Source: Polaromonas sp. (GTDB lineage Bacteria; Pseudomonadota; Gammaproteobacteria; Burkholderiales; Burkholderiaceae). From it: 64,000 nucleotides of DNA. Positions within the stretch are counted from its first letter, which is position 1; every line of letters begins with the position of its first letter. The notes beneath the pieces were generated by a model. The model made no database searches. It saw nothing but the letters and a program-made list of their open reading frames with translations, and was not told where the DNA came from. The DNA is taken from the NCBI GenBank assembly GCA_013823505.1, contig PNMH01000004.1:1-64000 (forward strand). The letters run 5' to 3'. The position numbers were made by a program, and so were the translations under genes. This document shows positions 55,552-64,000 of this stretch, piece by piece.

Positions 55552-57158
55552 CGACCTCCATGCTCCTCGACGTGAAAGGCCTGCGCGTGTCCTTCGGTGG
55601 GCAGGACGTCGTGCACGGCATCGACTTCGCCATCCAGGCCGGCGAGAAACTCGCGCTGGTGGGCGAATCCGGTTCGGGCAAGACGGTGTCGGCGCTGTCG
55701 CTGCTGCGCCTCGTGCACAACGCCGATGTGAGCGGCTCGGCGCTGCTCAACGGGCGCGATTTGCTCGCGATGACCGAGCACCAGTTGCGCGGTGTGCGCG
55801 GGGACGAGGTGGCCATCATCTTCCAGGAGCCCATGACGGCGCTCAACCCGCTCTACACCGTGGGTGACCAGATCGGCGAGGTCTTGCAGCTCAAGAAGGG
55901 CCTCACGCCGCGGCAGGCGCTCGCATCCACCATCGAGCTGCTGGCCTCCACCGGCATCCCGGAGCCCGGGCGACGTGCCAACGCCTTCCCGCACCAGCTC
56001 AGCGGCGGCCAGCGCCAGCGCGCCATGATCGCCATGGCCCTGGCCAGCAGCCCGAAACTGCTGCTGGCTGACGAGCCCACCACCGCGCTGGATGTGAGCC
56101 TGCGCAGTCAGATCCTTGACCTGTTGGCCGATCTGCAGCGCCAGCACGGCATGGCGGTGCTGCTCATCACGCACGACCTCAACCTGGTGCGCCGCTTTGC
56201 CGACCGCGTGGCCGTGATGGAGCAGGGCCATCTGGTGGAGCAGGGCGCGGTGAGCGATGTGTTTGCCGCGCCGCGGCACGCTTACACCCAGATGCTGCTG
56301 GCCAGCAAGCCCGAACGAGAAGTGGTACCCGCCGGGCCGCCAGGTGCGTACGCCGCGCCGGTGCTGCAAGCTCGCGGACTGCGCGTGGGCTACCCCGTTC
56401 CACTGCCTGGCCTGAAGGGCTGGTTCAAGAAGGGCGAGTTCATCGCGGTGCAGGGCGCCAACCTGGACCTGGCGCCGGGCCAGACCTTGGGCGTGATCGG
56501 CGAATCGGGTTCGGGCAAATCCACGCTCGCTTTGGCGGCGCTCGGCTTGTTGCCCCACCTGGGCAGTCTTCAGGTTGCCGGTTCAGACTGGACCAAGGCC
56601 TTGAAGAGCGGACAGGGCAGGGCGCTGCGACAGCGGGTGCAGGTCGTCTTCCAGGATCCGTTTTCCTCGCTGTCGCCGCGCATGACCATCGAGCAGATCG
56701 TTGGTGAAGGGTTGCTGGTGCACCAGCCGGGTCTCTCGGTGGCGCAGCGTCGTGAACGTGTCGTCCAAGCCTTGGCCGATGTCGGCCTGGTCGACGATCC
56801 CCGGCGCGGCGGCGACTGGCTGCAGCGCTACCCGCACGAGTTCTCGGGCGGGCAGCGCCAGCGCCTGGCGATTGCGCGTGCGCTCATCATCGATCCACAA
56901 CTGCTGGTGCTGGACGAACCCACGAGTGCACTGGACGTGACGGTGCAGAAGCAGGTGCTGGCCTTGCTTCAGCGCCTGCAGCGCGAACGCGGTCTGAGTT
57001 ACCTGCTGATCACGCACGACGTGGATGTCATCCAGGCCATGGCGCACGACGTCATCGTGATGAAGGACGGCGCTGTGGTCGAGAGCGGCCCGGTCGATCA
57101 GGTGTTGCGCGCGCCCGAGCATCCGTACACACGCACCCTGGTGCAGGCGGCTGCCTGA
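55548..57158 (+). CDS. yejF: ABC transporter ATPase with two nucleotide-binding domains (YejF)
   Basis: The 536-residue protein fuses two ATPase domains. The first has Walker A GESGSGKTV, LSGGQRQRAMIAMALASSPKLLLADEPTTALD; the second has GESGSGKST, FSGGQRQRLAIARALIIDPQLLVLDEPTSALD. It powers the YejBE permease pair. The ATG overlaps the yejE stop by 4 bases. Confidence 0.95.
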   Translation: MTTSMLLDVKGLRVSFGGQDVVHGIDFAIQAGEKLALVGESGSGKTVSALSLLRLVHNADVSGSALLNGRDLLAMTEHQLRGVRGDEVAIIFQEPMTALNPLYTVGDQIGEVLQLKKGLTPRQALASTIELLASTGIPEPGRRANAFPHQLSGGQRQRAMIAMALASSPKLLLADEPTTALDVSLRSQILDLLADLQRQHGMAVLLITHDLNLVRRFADRVAVMEQGHLVEQGAVSDVFAAPRHAYTQMLLASKPEREVVPAGPPGAYAAPVLQARGLRVGYPVPLPGLKGWFKKGEFIAVQGANLDLAPGQTLGVIGESGSGKSTLALAALGLLPHLGSLQVAGSDWTKALKSGQGRALRQRVQVVFQDPFSSLSPRMTIEQIVGEGLLVHQPGLSVAQRRERVVQALADVGLVDDPRRGGDWLQRYPHEFSGGQRQRLAIARALIIDPQLLVLDEPTSALDVTVQKQVLALLQRLQRERGLSYLLITHDVDVIQAMAHDVIVMKDGAVVESGPVDQVLRAPEHPYTRTLVQAAA

Positions 57159-57221
57159 CGCGATCGTTGGCTTGACCTGCGTCAGGCCGCTGGCGAGGCG
57201 GGCGGCGTATAACCGTCGGTC

Positions 57222-57971
57222 ATGACCGACTCATCACCCTCTTCAACGCGCCCCGTCTCCCTGCAGTCGCCCTGGCGCTGGCTGGCGCTGGGCTGGGCCG
57301 ACCTGCGGCGCAACCCGGTGCCCGGTCTGGTTCACGGGCTGCTGCTCACGGTTTTTGGCTGGCTGCTGCTGTGGGCTGCGCGTGACCAGTTCTGGCTGCT
57401 GGCCGGCGCCTTCTCGGGTTTCCTCATCGTCGCGCCCATCCTGGCCACCGGTCTCTACCAGGTCAGCCGCCAGCGCAGCGCCGGCCTGGCCGAAGTGGTG
57501 CAGCTTTGGCGCTCGGGCGACGGCCGTCTGGTGAAGTTCGGCCTGCTGCTGGGGCTGGCCGGCACGGGCTGGGTGCTCACCTCGGCCGGGCTGATCACGC
57601 TCTGGTCGCCCATGCCCATCCAGAAGCCGGTGGACTTCCTGCGCCACGTGGTGCTGGTGCGCGAAGTGGGCCTGTTCGAGGTCTGGCTGTTGCTCGGCGC
57701 ATTGTTGGCCGCCCCCGTGTTCGCCTCCACCGTGGTGGCTCTCCCCATGCTGGTGGACACCCGCACGTCGGTGCTGGAGGCGGTGACTGAGAGCTGGCGA
57801 GTCGTGGCCAGCCACCCCGGGCCGATGGTGTTGTGGGCGGTGGTGATCGCCCTGTTGGTCGGCATTGGCATGGTCACCGCCTTGGTCGGTCTGATCGTGC
57901 TGATCCCGCTGTTGGCGCACGCGAGCTGGCACGCCTACCGCGACCTGACCGCCCATCGATTGGGGCGCTGA
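57222..57971 (+). CDS. DUF2189 integral membrane protein
   Basis: The 249-residue product has an N-terminal LGWADLRRNPVPGLVHGLLLTVFGWLLLWAARDQFWLLAGAFSGFLIVAPILATGLYQVSRQ, the DUF2189 pattern, and six helices. The late MLVDTRTSVLEAVTESWRVV and LLAHASWHAYRDL are also conserved. Function is unknown; the family is often near cytochrome oxidase genes. A TATAAC box at 57208-57213 lies so close to the ATG that the message could be leaderless. Confidence 0.85.
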   Translation: MTDSSPSSTRPVSLQSPWRWLALGWADLRRNPVPGLVHGLLLTVFGWLLLWAARDQFWLLAGAFSGFLIVAPILATGLYQVSRQRSAGLAEVVQLWRSGDGRLVKFGLLLGLAGTGWVLTSAGLITLWSPMPIQKPVDFLRHVVLVREVGLFEVWLLLGALLAAPVFASTVVALPMLVDTRTSVLEAVTESWRVVASHPGPMVLWAVVIALLVGIGMVTALVGLIVLIPLLAHASWHAYRDLTAHRLGR

Positions 57972-57974
57972 GCC

Positions 57975-58196
57975 ATGGGCAACACCCTGTTCGGATACAC
58001 CGAAGGCCAGATCGCCCAGTTCGGACTGACGTTTGGCGTCGGGGCCTTCATTCTCTACATGCTTTTCATCGTGTTCAACCTGGCACGCGAATCCAAGGCT
58101 GGCAAGTTCGGCACTTTCGTGCTGTTTCTGGTGCTCTCGTTCGGCATGCTGGGGTTTCTGGCCAAAAACCTCATTCAATGGGTGCTGGGTATTTGA
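57975..58196 (+). CDS. DUF2788 small membrane protein
   Basis: The 73-residue product, MGNTLFGYTEGQIAQFGLTFGVGAFILYML..., has two hydrophobic helices and matches DUF2788. It begins 3 bases after the DUF2189 gene, so they are co-transcribed. Function unknown. Confidence 0.85.
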   Translation: MGNTLFGYTEGQIAQFGLTFGVGAFILYMLFIVFNLARESKAGKFGTFVLFLVLSFGMLGFLAKNLIQWVLGI

Positions 58197-58226
58197 ACGG
58201 TGTTCAGCATTGAACTGCGGATTGGG

Positions 58227-58256
58227 TTGCCAATCGCCTGTTGCAGGCGTTACAAT
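58227..58256 (+). promoter_or_regulatory. Promoter of the rimP-nusA-infB operon
   Basis: TTGCCA (58227-58232) and TACAAT (58251-58256) are 18 bases apart. Transcription would begin around 58263, about 115 bases ahead of rimP and only about 10 bases before the terminator hairpin at 58272. Confidence 0.6.
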
Positions 58257-58271
58257 GCGAGCTTCACGACC

Positions 58272-58304
58272 AAATGGGCGGGTAACTACCGGCCCATTTT
58301 TTTT
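58272..58304 (+). terminator. Intrinsic terminator in the leader of the rimP-nusA-infB operon
   Basis: AAATGGGC (58272-58279) pairs with GCCCATTT (58292-58299), with an inner GGT/ACC pairing, and eight T follow (58297-58304). It lies between the operon promoter and rimP, so transcription of the operon has to pass it; it can also end the upstream DUF2788 transcript. Attenuation, perhaps sensed by NusA, is inferred. Confidence 0.8.
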
Positions 58305-58377
58305 GGCCGAACGCTTTTGACCCTGGGGTAATCCACAGGGTTGATTCATTGGTCCACCCTGGGCAGACACCATCAGC

Positions 58378-58977
58378 ATGGCTTGGCAAGAGATCGTAGA
58401 GCAGACCGTCACTGGACTGGGTTTTGACCTGGTGGAGTTGGAGCGCTCGGGCAGTGGCCTGCTGAAGGTCACGATCGATCTGCCGTGGGAGGCGCCCGTT
58501 GCCGGGCAGCCCGTGCCGGTGGAGCGTTTTGTCACGGTCGAAGATTGCGAAAAAATCACGCGTCAGTTGCAATACCTGCTGGAAGTCGAGGGCCTGGAAT
58601 ACCGCCGCCTCGAAGTGGGTTCGCCGGGCATCGATCGGCCGCTCAAGCGTGAAATTGACTATGTGCGGTTTGAAGGTCACGTGATCGACCTCACCTTGAA
58701 GGCGCCGATCGGCGCCACCGGGACCGATGTGGCGGCAAACCGCAAGAAATTCAGGGGCACGCTGGAGCGTGCCGACGATGGTGTGCAGTGGCAGGTGGTC
58801 TGGAGCGATGCGCCCGAACCCAAGCCTGGTGCAAGGGTGAGCAAGAAGCGCGCGCCCGTGCCCATGCAGGCCATGACCTTTTCGCTGGACGACATCCAGC
58901 AGGCGCGCTTGGCGCCGATCGTGAATTTCAAGGGCCGACAGGCTCCTGGAGCCAACGCTTCAGACAGTGACGAATGA
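58378..58977 (+). CDS. rimP: Ribosome maturation factor RimP
   Basis: The 199-residue product contains WQEIVEQTVTGLGFDLVELERSGSGLLKVTIDLP, VTVEDCEKITRQLQYLLEVEGLEYRRLEVGSPGIDRPLKREIDYVRFEGHVIDL and a C-terminal SH3-like domain with FSLDDIQQARLAPIVNF. It assists 30S assembly. It has an insertion of about 35 residues relative to E. coli RimP. It is first in the rimP-nusA-infB-rbfA-truB operon. Confidence 0.95.
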   Translation: MAWQEIVEQTVTGLGFDLVELERSGSGLLKVTIDLPWEAPVAGQPVPVERFVTVEDCEKITRQLQYLLEVEGLEYRRLEVGSPGIDRPLKREIDYVRFEGHVIDLTLKAPIGATGTDVAANRKKFRGTLERADDGVQWQVVWSDAPEPKPGARVSKKRAPVPMQAMTFSLDDIQQARLAPIVNFKGRQAPGANASDSDE

Positions 58978-59028
58978 GAGAAATCAAAGTGACCCAGGAC
59001 ATGCAATTCGGAAAGGTGGGCGAGTGAA

Positions 59029-60528
59029 ATGAACCGCGAAATGTTGATGCTGATCGATGCGATCTCGCGCGAAAAGAACGTCGAGCGCGACGTCGTGTTG
59101 GGCGCCGTGGAACTGGCGCTGGCCTCGGCCACCAAAAAACTCTACAAGGGCGACGTGGACATCCGCGTGGCCATGGACCCGGACACCGGCGCCTACGAAA
59201 CCTTCCGCCGCTGGTTGGTCGTGCCCGATGAGGCCGGCTTGCAGAACCCGGACGCCGAAGAGTTGCTCACCGATGCCCGCGACGAACTCGCCGACATCGA
59301 AGAGGGCGACTTCATCGAAAAGCCGGTGGAAAGCGTGCCGATCGGCCGCATTGGCGCCATGGCCGCCAAGCAGGTGATCCTGCAGAAGATCCGTGACGCC
59401 GAGCGCGAAATGCTGCTCAACGATTTCATGTCGCGCGGCGACAAGATCTTCGTCGGTACGGTCAAGCGGATGGACAAGGGCGACCTTATCGTCGAGAGCG
59501 GCCGGGTGGAAGGCCGCCTCAAGCGCGGCGAGATGATCCCGAAAGAGAACTTCCGCACCGGCGACCGCGTGCGCGCCATGATCATGGACGTGGACCTGAC
59601 GCTGCGCGGCGCACCCATCCTGCTGTCGCGCTCCGCGCCGTCCTTCATGATCGAACTGTTCCGCCAGGAAGTGCCCGAGATTGAACAAGGCCTGCTGGAG
59701 ATCAAGACCTGCGCCCGCGACCCAGGCTCGCGCGCCAAGATCGCCGTGCACACCAACGATCGACGCATCGACCCCATCGGCACCTGCGTCGGTGTGCGTG
59801 GATCGCGCGTCAACGGCGTGACCAACGAACTCGCCGGCGAGCGTGTGGACATCGTGTTGTGGTCGGAAGATCCCGCCCAGTTCGTCATTGGCGCGCTGGC
59901 CCCTGCCAACGTTGTCTCCATCGTGGTTGACGAAGAGCGCCACGCCATGGACGTGGTGGTTGACGAAGAAAACCTCGCCATCGCCATTGGCCGTGGTGGC
60001 CAGAACGTTCGCCTGGCGTCCGAGCTCACCGGCTGGCGCATCAACATCATGACGGCCGACGAGTCGGCCCAGAAGCAGGCCGAAGAGGCCGACGGCATCC
60101 GCAAGATCTTCATGGCCAAGCTCGACGTGGACCAGGAGATCGCCGACATCCTGATCGAAGAGGGCTTCACCAGCCTCGAAGAAGTGGCTTATGTGCCGCT
60201 GCAGGAAATGCTGGAGATCGAGTCTTTTGACGAAGACACGGTCAATGAGCTGCGCACCCGCGCCAAGGATGCCTTGCTGACCATGGAAATCGCTCGCGAA
60301 GAAAGCGTCGAAGAAGTTTCGCAAGACTTGCGCGACCTCGAAGGCGTGACCCCGGAGCTGATCGCCAAGCTGGCCGACGGCGGCATCCACACCCGCGACG
60401 AGTTGGCCGATCTGGCCACCGACGAGCTCACCGACATCACCGCACAGACGCCTGAAGAGGCCACCGCGCTGATCATGCTGGCACGCGCTCACTGGTTCAC
60501 CGGTGACGAAGCGCAATCCACGACCTGA
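59029..60528 (+). CDS. nusA: Transcription termination/antitermination factor NusA
   Basis: The 499-residue factor begins [39 protein letters not shown] (RNA polymerase-binding domain). Then come the S1 domain, the two KH domains ([36 protein letters not shown] and [21 protein letters not shown]), and a C-terminal acidic domain with helix-hairpin-helix repeats ([40 protein letters not shown]). The length fits the long proteobacterial type. Confidence 0.97.
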   Translation: MNREMLMLIDAISREKNVERDVVLGAVELALASATKKLYKGDVDIRVAMDPDTGAYETFRRWLVVPDEAGLQNPDAEELLTDARDELADIEEGDFIEKPVESVPIGRIGAMAAKQVILQKIRDAEREMLLNDFMSRGDKIFVGTVKRMDKGDLIVESGRVEGRLKRGEMIPKENFRTGDRVRAMIMDVDLTLRGAPILLSRSAPSFMIELFRQEVPEIEQGLLEIKTCARDPGSRAKIAVHTNDRRIDPIGTCVGVRGSRVNGVTNELAGERVDIVLWSEDPAQFVIGALAPANVVSIVVDEERHAMDVVVDEENLAIAIGRGGQNVRLASELTGWRINIMTADESAQKQAEEADGIRKIFMAKLDVDQEIADILIEEGFTSLEEVAYVPLQEMLEIESFDEDTVNELRTRAKDALLTMEIAREESVEEVSQDLRDLEGVTPELIAKLADGGIHTRDELADLATDELTDITAQTPEEATALIMLARAHWFTGDEAQSTT

Positions 60529-60559
60529 CCAGCGGAGGCCCATCGGAGAATAGAGACCT

Positions 60560-63433
60560 ATGACAAGTACCACCGTCGCCGAACTGGCTGCCGAGCTGAA
60601 CAAGCCCACCACCGTCCTGCTGGAGCAACTCTCCGCAGCGGGCGTGCCCAAGTCGTCCGGGACCGATCCGGTCACCGAATCCGACAAGCAATCGTTGCTG
60701 GGCCATCTCAAGGCCAGCCACGGCACAGCCGGCGGCGAGCGCAAGAAGATCACCTTGGTGAAGAAATCGACCTCCGAGATCAAGCAGGCCGACTCCACCG
60801 GGCGCGCCCGCACGATCCAGGTGGAAGTGCGCAAGAAGCGCACCTTCATCAAGCGCGATGACGAAGTGGCCGTGCCCGAAGCGGCCGAAGAGCCTGTGGT
60901 GGCTGCGCCAGTGATCGACACCGAAGAACTGGCCCGCCGCGAGGAAGATGCACGACGCCAGGCCGAGCTGCTGCGCCGCCAGGAGGAAGAGTTCAACGAG
61001 AAGCGCCAAGCCCGCGAGGCAGAAGAAGCCCGTCAGGCGCAGGCCATCGTCGAGCAGGAACGTGCTGCCGCGGCCGCTGCCGATGCGGCCGAAGCCGCCG
61101 CCCGCGCTGCCGCCGAAGCCGCTTCGCCCGAAGGCATTGCTGAAGCCATTGCGGCCCGCACCGCCAAGGACGCCAAGGCCAAAACCGACACCCTGGAGCG
61201 GGATTCTGCGGCTCGGGTGATCGCAGACCGCAATGCCGAAAGCAAACGTGCCGACGACCTGCGTGCGCAGGATCTGGTCGAGCGCCGCCGCAAGGCTGAG
61301 GCCGAAGCCGCCAACATCCGCGCCATGATGTCGGCGCCTGCCAAGACGCTGGTGGCCAAGAAGCCCGAGCCGACCCCGGTGGTCGATCCGAAGGCCGGCA
61401 TCAAGGGCACGCTGCACAAGCCTGCCGGCACGCCCGGCAAGCCCGCCACGACCACTGGCGCAGCCACGGCTGGCGTGGCTGGGAAGAAAGAGATCAAGTC
61501 CGAGAACCTGTCTTCCACCTGGAAAGACGACGCGGCCAAGAAAAAAGAAATCAAGACGCGTGGCGACACCAGCGCAGGGCGCTCGACCAACTGGCGCGGA
61601 GGCCCGCGCGGTCGCCGCGACTCGCGCGATTCGCGCGACACCGGCGCCAGCAACTTCGTGGCGCCGACGGAAGTCAAGGTCATTGAAGTGCACGTGCCGG
61701 AGACCATCACGGTCGCCGAGCTCGCGCACAAGATGAGTCTGAAATCGTCCGAGGTCATCAAGCAGTTGATGAAGCTTGGCCAGATGGTGACCATCAACCA
61801 GCCGCTGGACCAGGACACCGCCATGATCGTGGTGGAAGAGCTGGGCCACAAGGCCGTGGTGGCTGCGCTGGATGATCCGGAAGCCTTTGCCGACGACGAG
61901 ACCTCGCAGCAGGAACATGAGTTGCTGCCCCGTGCACCTGTCGTCACTGTCATGGGCCACGTGGACCACGGCAAGACCTCGTTGCTGGACTACATCCGGC
62001 GCGCCAAAGTGGCCGCAGGCGAAGCTGGCGGCATCACGCAGCACATCGGGGCGTACCACGTCGAAACCGAGCGCGGCATGATTTCCTTCCTCGACACCCC
62101 AGGTCACGAGGCGTTCACCGCCATGCGTGCCCGCGGTGCCCAGGCCACCGACATCGTCATCCTTGTTTGCGCAGCCGACGACGGTGTGATGCCGCAGACC
62201 AAGGAAGCCATCAAACACGCCAAGGCGGCGGGTGTTCCCATCGTCGTGGCCCTGACCAAGATCGACAAGCCGGGCATCAACCTGGAAAAGGTCCGATCCG
62301 AGCTCGTGGCCGAAGAAGTCGTGCCTGAAGAGTTCGGTGGTGACGTGCCTTTTGTGGGCGTGTCTGCCAAGACCGGTGTCGGCATCGACGCGCTGCTGGA
62401 ACAGGTGCTGTTGCAAGCCGAAGTGCTGGAACTCAAGGCACCGGTGGATTCCATGGCCAAGGGCCTGGTGATCGAAGCCCGTCTGGACAAGGGTCGTGGT
62501 GCTGTGGCCACGGTGCTTGTGCAGAGCGGCACGCTCAAGACCGGCGACGTGGTGCTGGTGGGTCAAACCTCGGGCCGTGTGCGCGCCATGCTGGACGAGA
62601 ACGGCAAGCCGATCAAGTCGGCAGGCCCATCGATCCCGGTGGAGATCCAGGGTCTGTCGGAAGTGCCACAGGCCGGCGACGACTTCATGGTGATGACCGA
62701 CGAGCGCCGTGCGCGCGAAATCGCCACCTACCGTGCCGGCAAGTTCCGCAACACCAAGCTGGCCCGCCAGCAAGCCGCCAAGCTGGAGAACATGTTCTCC
62801 GACATGTCGGCCGGCGAAGTCAAGTTGCTGCCCATCATCGTCAAGTCCGATGTACAGGGTTCGCAGGAAGCGCTGGCCCAGTCGCTGCTCAAGCTCTCGA
62901 CCGACGAGGTCAAGGTGCAGCTGGTGTTTGCGGGCGTCGGTGGCATCAGCGAGTCCGACGTGAACCTGGCCATTGCCTCCAAGGCGGTGATCATCGGCTT
63001 CAACGTGCGCGCCGACGTGGGCGCACGCAAGCTGGCCGAAGGCAACGATGTGGACCTCCGTTACTACAACATCATTTACGACGCCGTCGATGAGTTGAAA
63101 GCGGCCATGTCGGGCATGCTGGCACCCGAGAAGCGCGAAGAGGTCATCGGTTCGGCCGAGATCCGCACGGTGTTCGTGGCCACCAAGATCGGCACGATTG
63201 CCGGTTGTATGGTCACGGCTGGCCAGGTCACCCGCAGCGCGCATTTCCGCCTGCTGCGCGACAACGTGGTCATCTACACCGGCGAGATCGACACCCTCAA
63301 GCGCCTCAAGGACGACGTGCGCGAAGTCAAAGAGGGCTTCGAGTGCGGTATCAAGCTGAAGAACTACAACGACATCAAAGAAGGCGACCAGCTCGAATTC
63401 TTCGAGGTCAAGGAAGTGGCGCGCACGCTGTAA
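60560..63433 (+). CDS. infB: Translation initiation factor IF-2
   Basis: The 957-residue GTPase has an N-terminal IF2_N domain ([28 protein letters not shown]), a long Ala/Glu/Arg-rich charged linker, a second IF2_N ([27 protein letters not shown]), the G domain with GHVDHGKT at 466-473, DTPGHEAF and TKIDKPG, then domains II-IV. It places fMet-tRNA on the 30S subunit and drives subunit joining. Confidence 0.97.
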   Translation: MTSTTVAELAAELNKPTTVLLEQLSAAGVPKSSGTDPVTESDKQSLLGHLKASHGTAGGERKKITLVKKSTSEIKQADSTGRARTIQVEVRKKRTFIKRDDEVAVPEAAEEPVVAAPVIDTEELARREEDARRQAELLRRQEEEFNEKRQAREAEEARQAQAIVEQERAAAAAADAAEAAARAAAEAASPEGIAEAIAARTAKDAKAKTDTLERDSAARVIADRNAESKRADDLRAQDLVERRRKAEAEAANIRAMMSAPAKTLVAKKPEPTPVVDPKAGIKGTLHKPAGTPGKPATTTGAATAGVAGKKEIKSENLSSTWKDDAAKKKEIKTRGDTSAGRSTNWRGGPRGRRDSRDSRDTGASNFVAPTEVKVIEVHVPETITVAELAHKMSLKSSEVIKQLMKLGQMVTINQPLDQDTAMIVVEELGHKAVVAALDDPEAFADDETSQQEHELLPRAPVVTVMGHVDHGKTSLLDYIRRAKVAAGEAGGITQHIGAYHVETERGMISFLDTPGHEAFTAMRARGAQATDIVILVCAADDGVMPQTKEAIKHAKAAGVPIVVALTKIDKPGINLEKVRSELVAEEVVPEEFGGDVPFVGVSAKTGVGIDALLEQVLLQAEVLELKAPVDSMAKGLVIEARLDKGRGAVATVLVQSGTLKTGDVVLVGQTSGRVRAMLDENGKPIKSAGPSIPVEIQGLSEVPQAGDDFMVMTDERRAREIATYRAGKFRNTKLARQQAAKLENMFSDMSAGEVKLLPIIVKSDVQGSQEALAQSLLKLSTDEVKVQLVFAGVGGISESDVNLAIASKAVIIGFNVRADVGARKLAEGNDVDLRYYNIIYDAVDELKAAMSGMLAPEKREEVIGSAEIRTVFVATKIGTIAGCMVTAGQVTRSAHFRLLRDNVVIYTGEIDTLKRLKDDVREVKEGFECGIKLKNYNDIKEGDQLEFFEVKEVARTL

Positions 63434-63436
63434 ACC

Positions 63437-63808
63437 ATGCCTCGCAAAGCTTCATCCGTTCCCAACCGCGGTTTCCGCGTGGCCGACCAGATCCAGCGGG
63501 ATCTGGCCGAGCTGATCGCGCGCGAGTTGAAAGACCGGCGGGTGGGCATGGTCACGATCAACGCGGTCGAGGTCACGCCCGATTACGCGCACGCCAAGGT
63601 CTTCTTCAGCTTGCTCACAGGTGATCCTGCGGAAACGCTGGAAGGTCTCAACGCTGCGGCGGGTTTCCTGCGCAGCGGCCTGTTCAAGCGCCTGCACATC
63701 CACACCGTGCCCACACTGCACTTCGTGTTCGACCGCACCACCGAGCGTGCAGCCGACATGAACGCCTTGATTTCCAAGGCGGTTTCCTCTCGTTCAAAGG
63801 AAGAGTGA
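63437..63808 (+). CDS. rbfA: 30S ribosome-binding factor RbfA
   Basis: The 123-residue KH-like protein contains [48 protein letters not shown] and a C-terminal [30 protein letters not shown]. It acts late in 30S maturation. It begins 3 bases after infB. Confidence 0.95.
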   Translation: MPRKASSVPNRGFRVADQIQRDLAELIARELKDRRVGMVTINAVEVTPDYAHAKVFFSLLTGDPAETLEGLNAAAGFLRSGLFKRLHIHTVPTLHFVFDRTTERAADMNALISKAVSSRSKEE

Positions 63809-63810
63809 AG

Positions 63811-64000
63811 ATGCACGCGCCACGCACGAGGGTGCAACGGCGCCCTGTGCATGGGGTGCTGTTGCTCGACAAACCGCTGGGTCTCTCCAGCAACCAGGCC
63901 TTGCAAAAGGCCAAGTGGTTGCTTCGCGCCGAAAAGGCGGGCCACACCGGCACGCTGGATCCTTTGGCCAGCGGTGTGTTGCCGCTGTGCTTTGGTGCCG
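63811..64000 (+). CDS. truB: tRNA pseudouridine(55) synthase TruB, N-terminal part (cut by window edge)
   Basis: The first 63 codons are present (ATG 63811). [50 protein letters not shown] is the TruB active-site region, with catalytic Asp50 in GTLDPLASG. TruB makes pseudouridine 55 in the T arm of tRNAs. It starts 2 bases after the rbfA stop, with AAGGAAGAG upstream. Confidence 0.93.
   Translation, partial: MHAPRTRVQRRPVHGVLLLDKPLGLSSNQALQKAKWLLRAEKAGHTGTLDPLASGVLPLCFGA

Noticed and set aside
57172..57213. TTGACC and TATAAC as a paired promoter for the DUF2189 gene
   Set aside because: The spacing is 30 bases, too long for a sigma-70 promoter; only the -10 was kept as a note.
58317..58345. 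TTGACC after the leader terminator as the real rimP promoter
   Set aside because: No -10 at the right spacing (reads GTTGAT). It cannot be fully excluded, so start mapping is named as the test for the attenuator claim.

Overview
The window is a GC-rich chromosomal segment from a betaproteobacterium, most likely a Burkholderiales / Comamonadaceae organism of the Hydrogenophaga-Acidovorax kind. That placement is an inference from gene content and order: an ilvB-ilvH-ilvC-pssA-leuA run, a cys operon carrying a DUF934 gene and an Fe-S type APS reductase, tandem Aat and Ate/Bpt transferases, lptF-lptG divergent from pepA-holC, and rimP-nusA-infB-rbfA-truB. Coding density is very high. Many genes overlap by 1-17 bases, several convergent pairs are separated by 0-3 bases, and no intergenic gap exceeds 300 bases. 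I see no insertion sequence, prophage, integron, CRISPR array or defence island.

Layout. 1-7 kb: the end of an unidentified gene, a bactofilin and a small membrane protein, a FemAB/GNAT-like protein, NAD synthetase, an asparaginase-II family enzyme, the PII protein GlnB, and an RDD-DgkA-LOG operon. 7-15 kb: branched-chain amino acid synthesis (ilvB, ilvH, ilvC), phosphatidylserine synthase, leuA behind a leucine-rich leader peptide and terminator, and a PBP7-type D,D-endopeptidase. 15-19 kb: an IclR regulator, the two N-degron aminoacyl transferases, a VanZ-like protein, tRNA-Asn, and an FNR/ferredoxin pair. 19-25.5 kb: the sulfate assimilation operon tauE-cysI-DUF934-cysH-cysD-cysN. 25.5-31 kb: a tandem receiver-like protein, a stand-alone MnmC oxidoreductase, YggX, Fpr, DsbB and ArgA. 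31-41.5 kb: HrpA, a FecR-SPOR protein, a Tat-exported Rieske protein, and a five-gene minus-strand chain lptF-lptG-cbiX-cysB-aminotransferase. 41.5-50 kb: pepA, holC, a branched-chain amino acid binding lipoprotein, hemerythrin, tRNA-Ser, DUF2237, a stomatin/NfeD pair and a large PLP decarboxylase. 50-57 kb: an exported ATP-dependent DNA ligase, FabI and a complete Yej-type peptide ABC transporter. 57-64 kb: two membrane proteins, then rimP-nusA-infB-rbfA-truB, with truB cut by the window edge.

How the genes connect. Sulfur metabolism is the most developed theme. The cys operon runs sulfate to APS (CysDN), to sulfite (CysH, APS reductase type), to sulfide (CysI). No flavoprotein CysJ is present, but a ferredoxin and a ferredoxin-NADP reductase lie immediately downstream. 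The regulator CysB and a short CbiX chelatase that could make siroheme for CysI are translationally coupled about 15 kb away. Branched-chain amino acid synthesis is the second theme.

No mobile or defence novelty was found. The observations most worth checking are regulatory and readable directly from the bases: a leucine leader peptide with a mutually exclusive antiterminator/terminator upstream of leuA, possibly on a leaderless transcript; a perfect 14-bp hairpin burying the Shine-Dalgarno of the PBP7 gene; an intrinsic terminator only about 10 bases downstream of the likely start of the rimP-nusA-infB transcript; and two strong hairpins between ilvB and ilvH.
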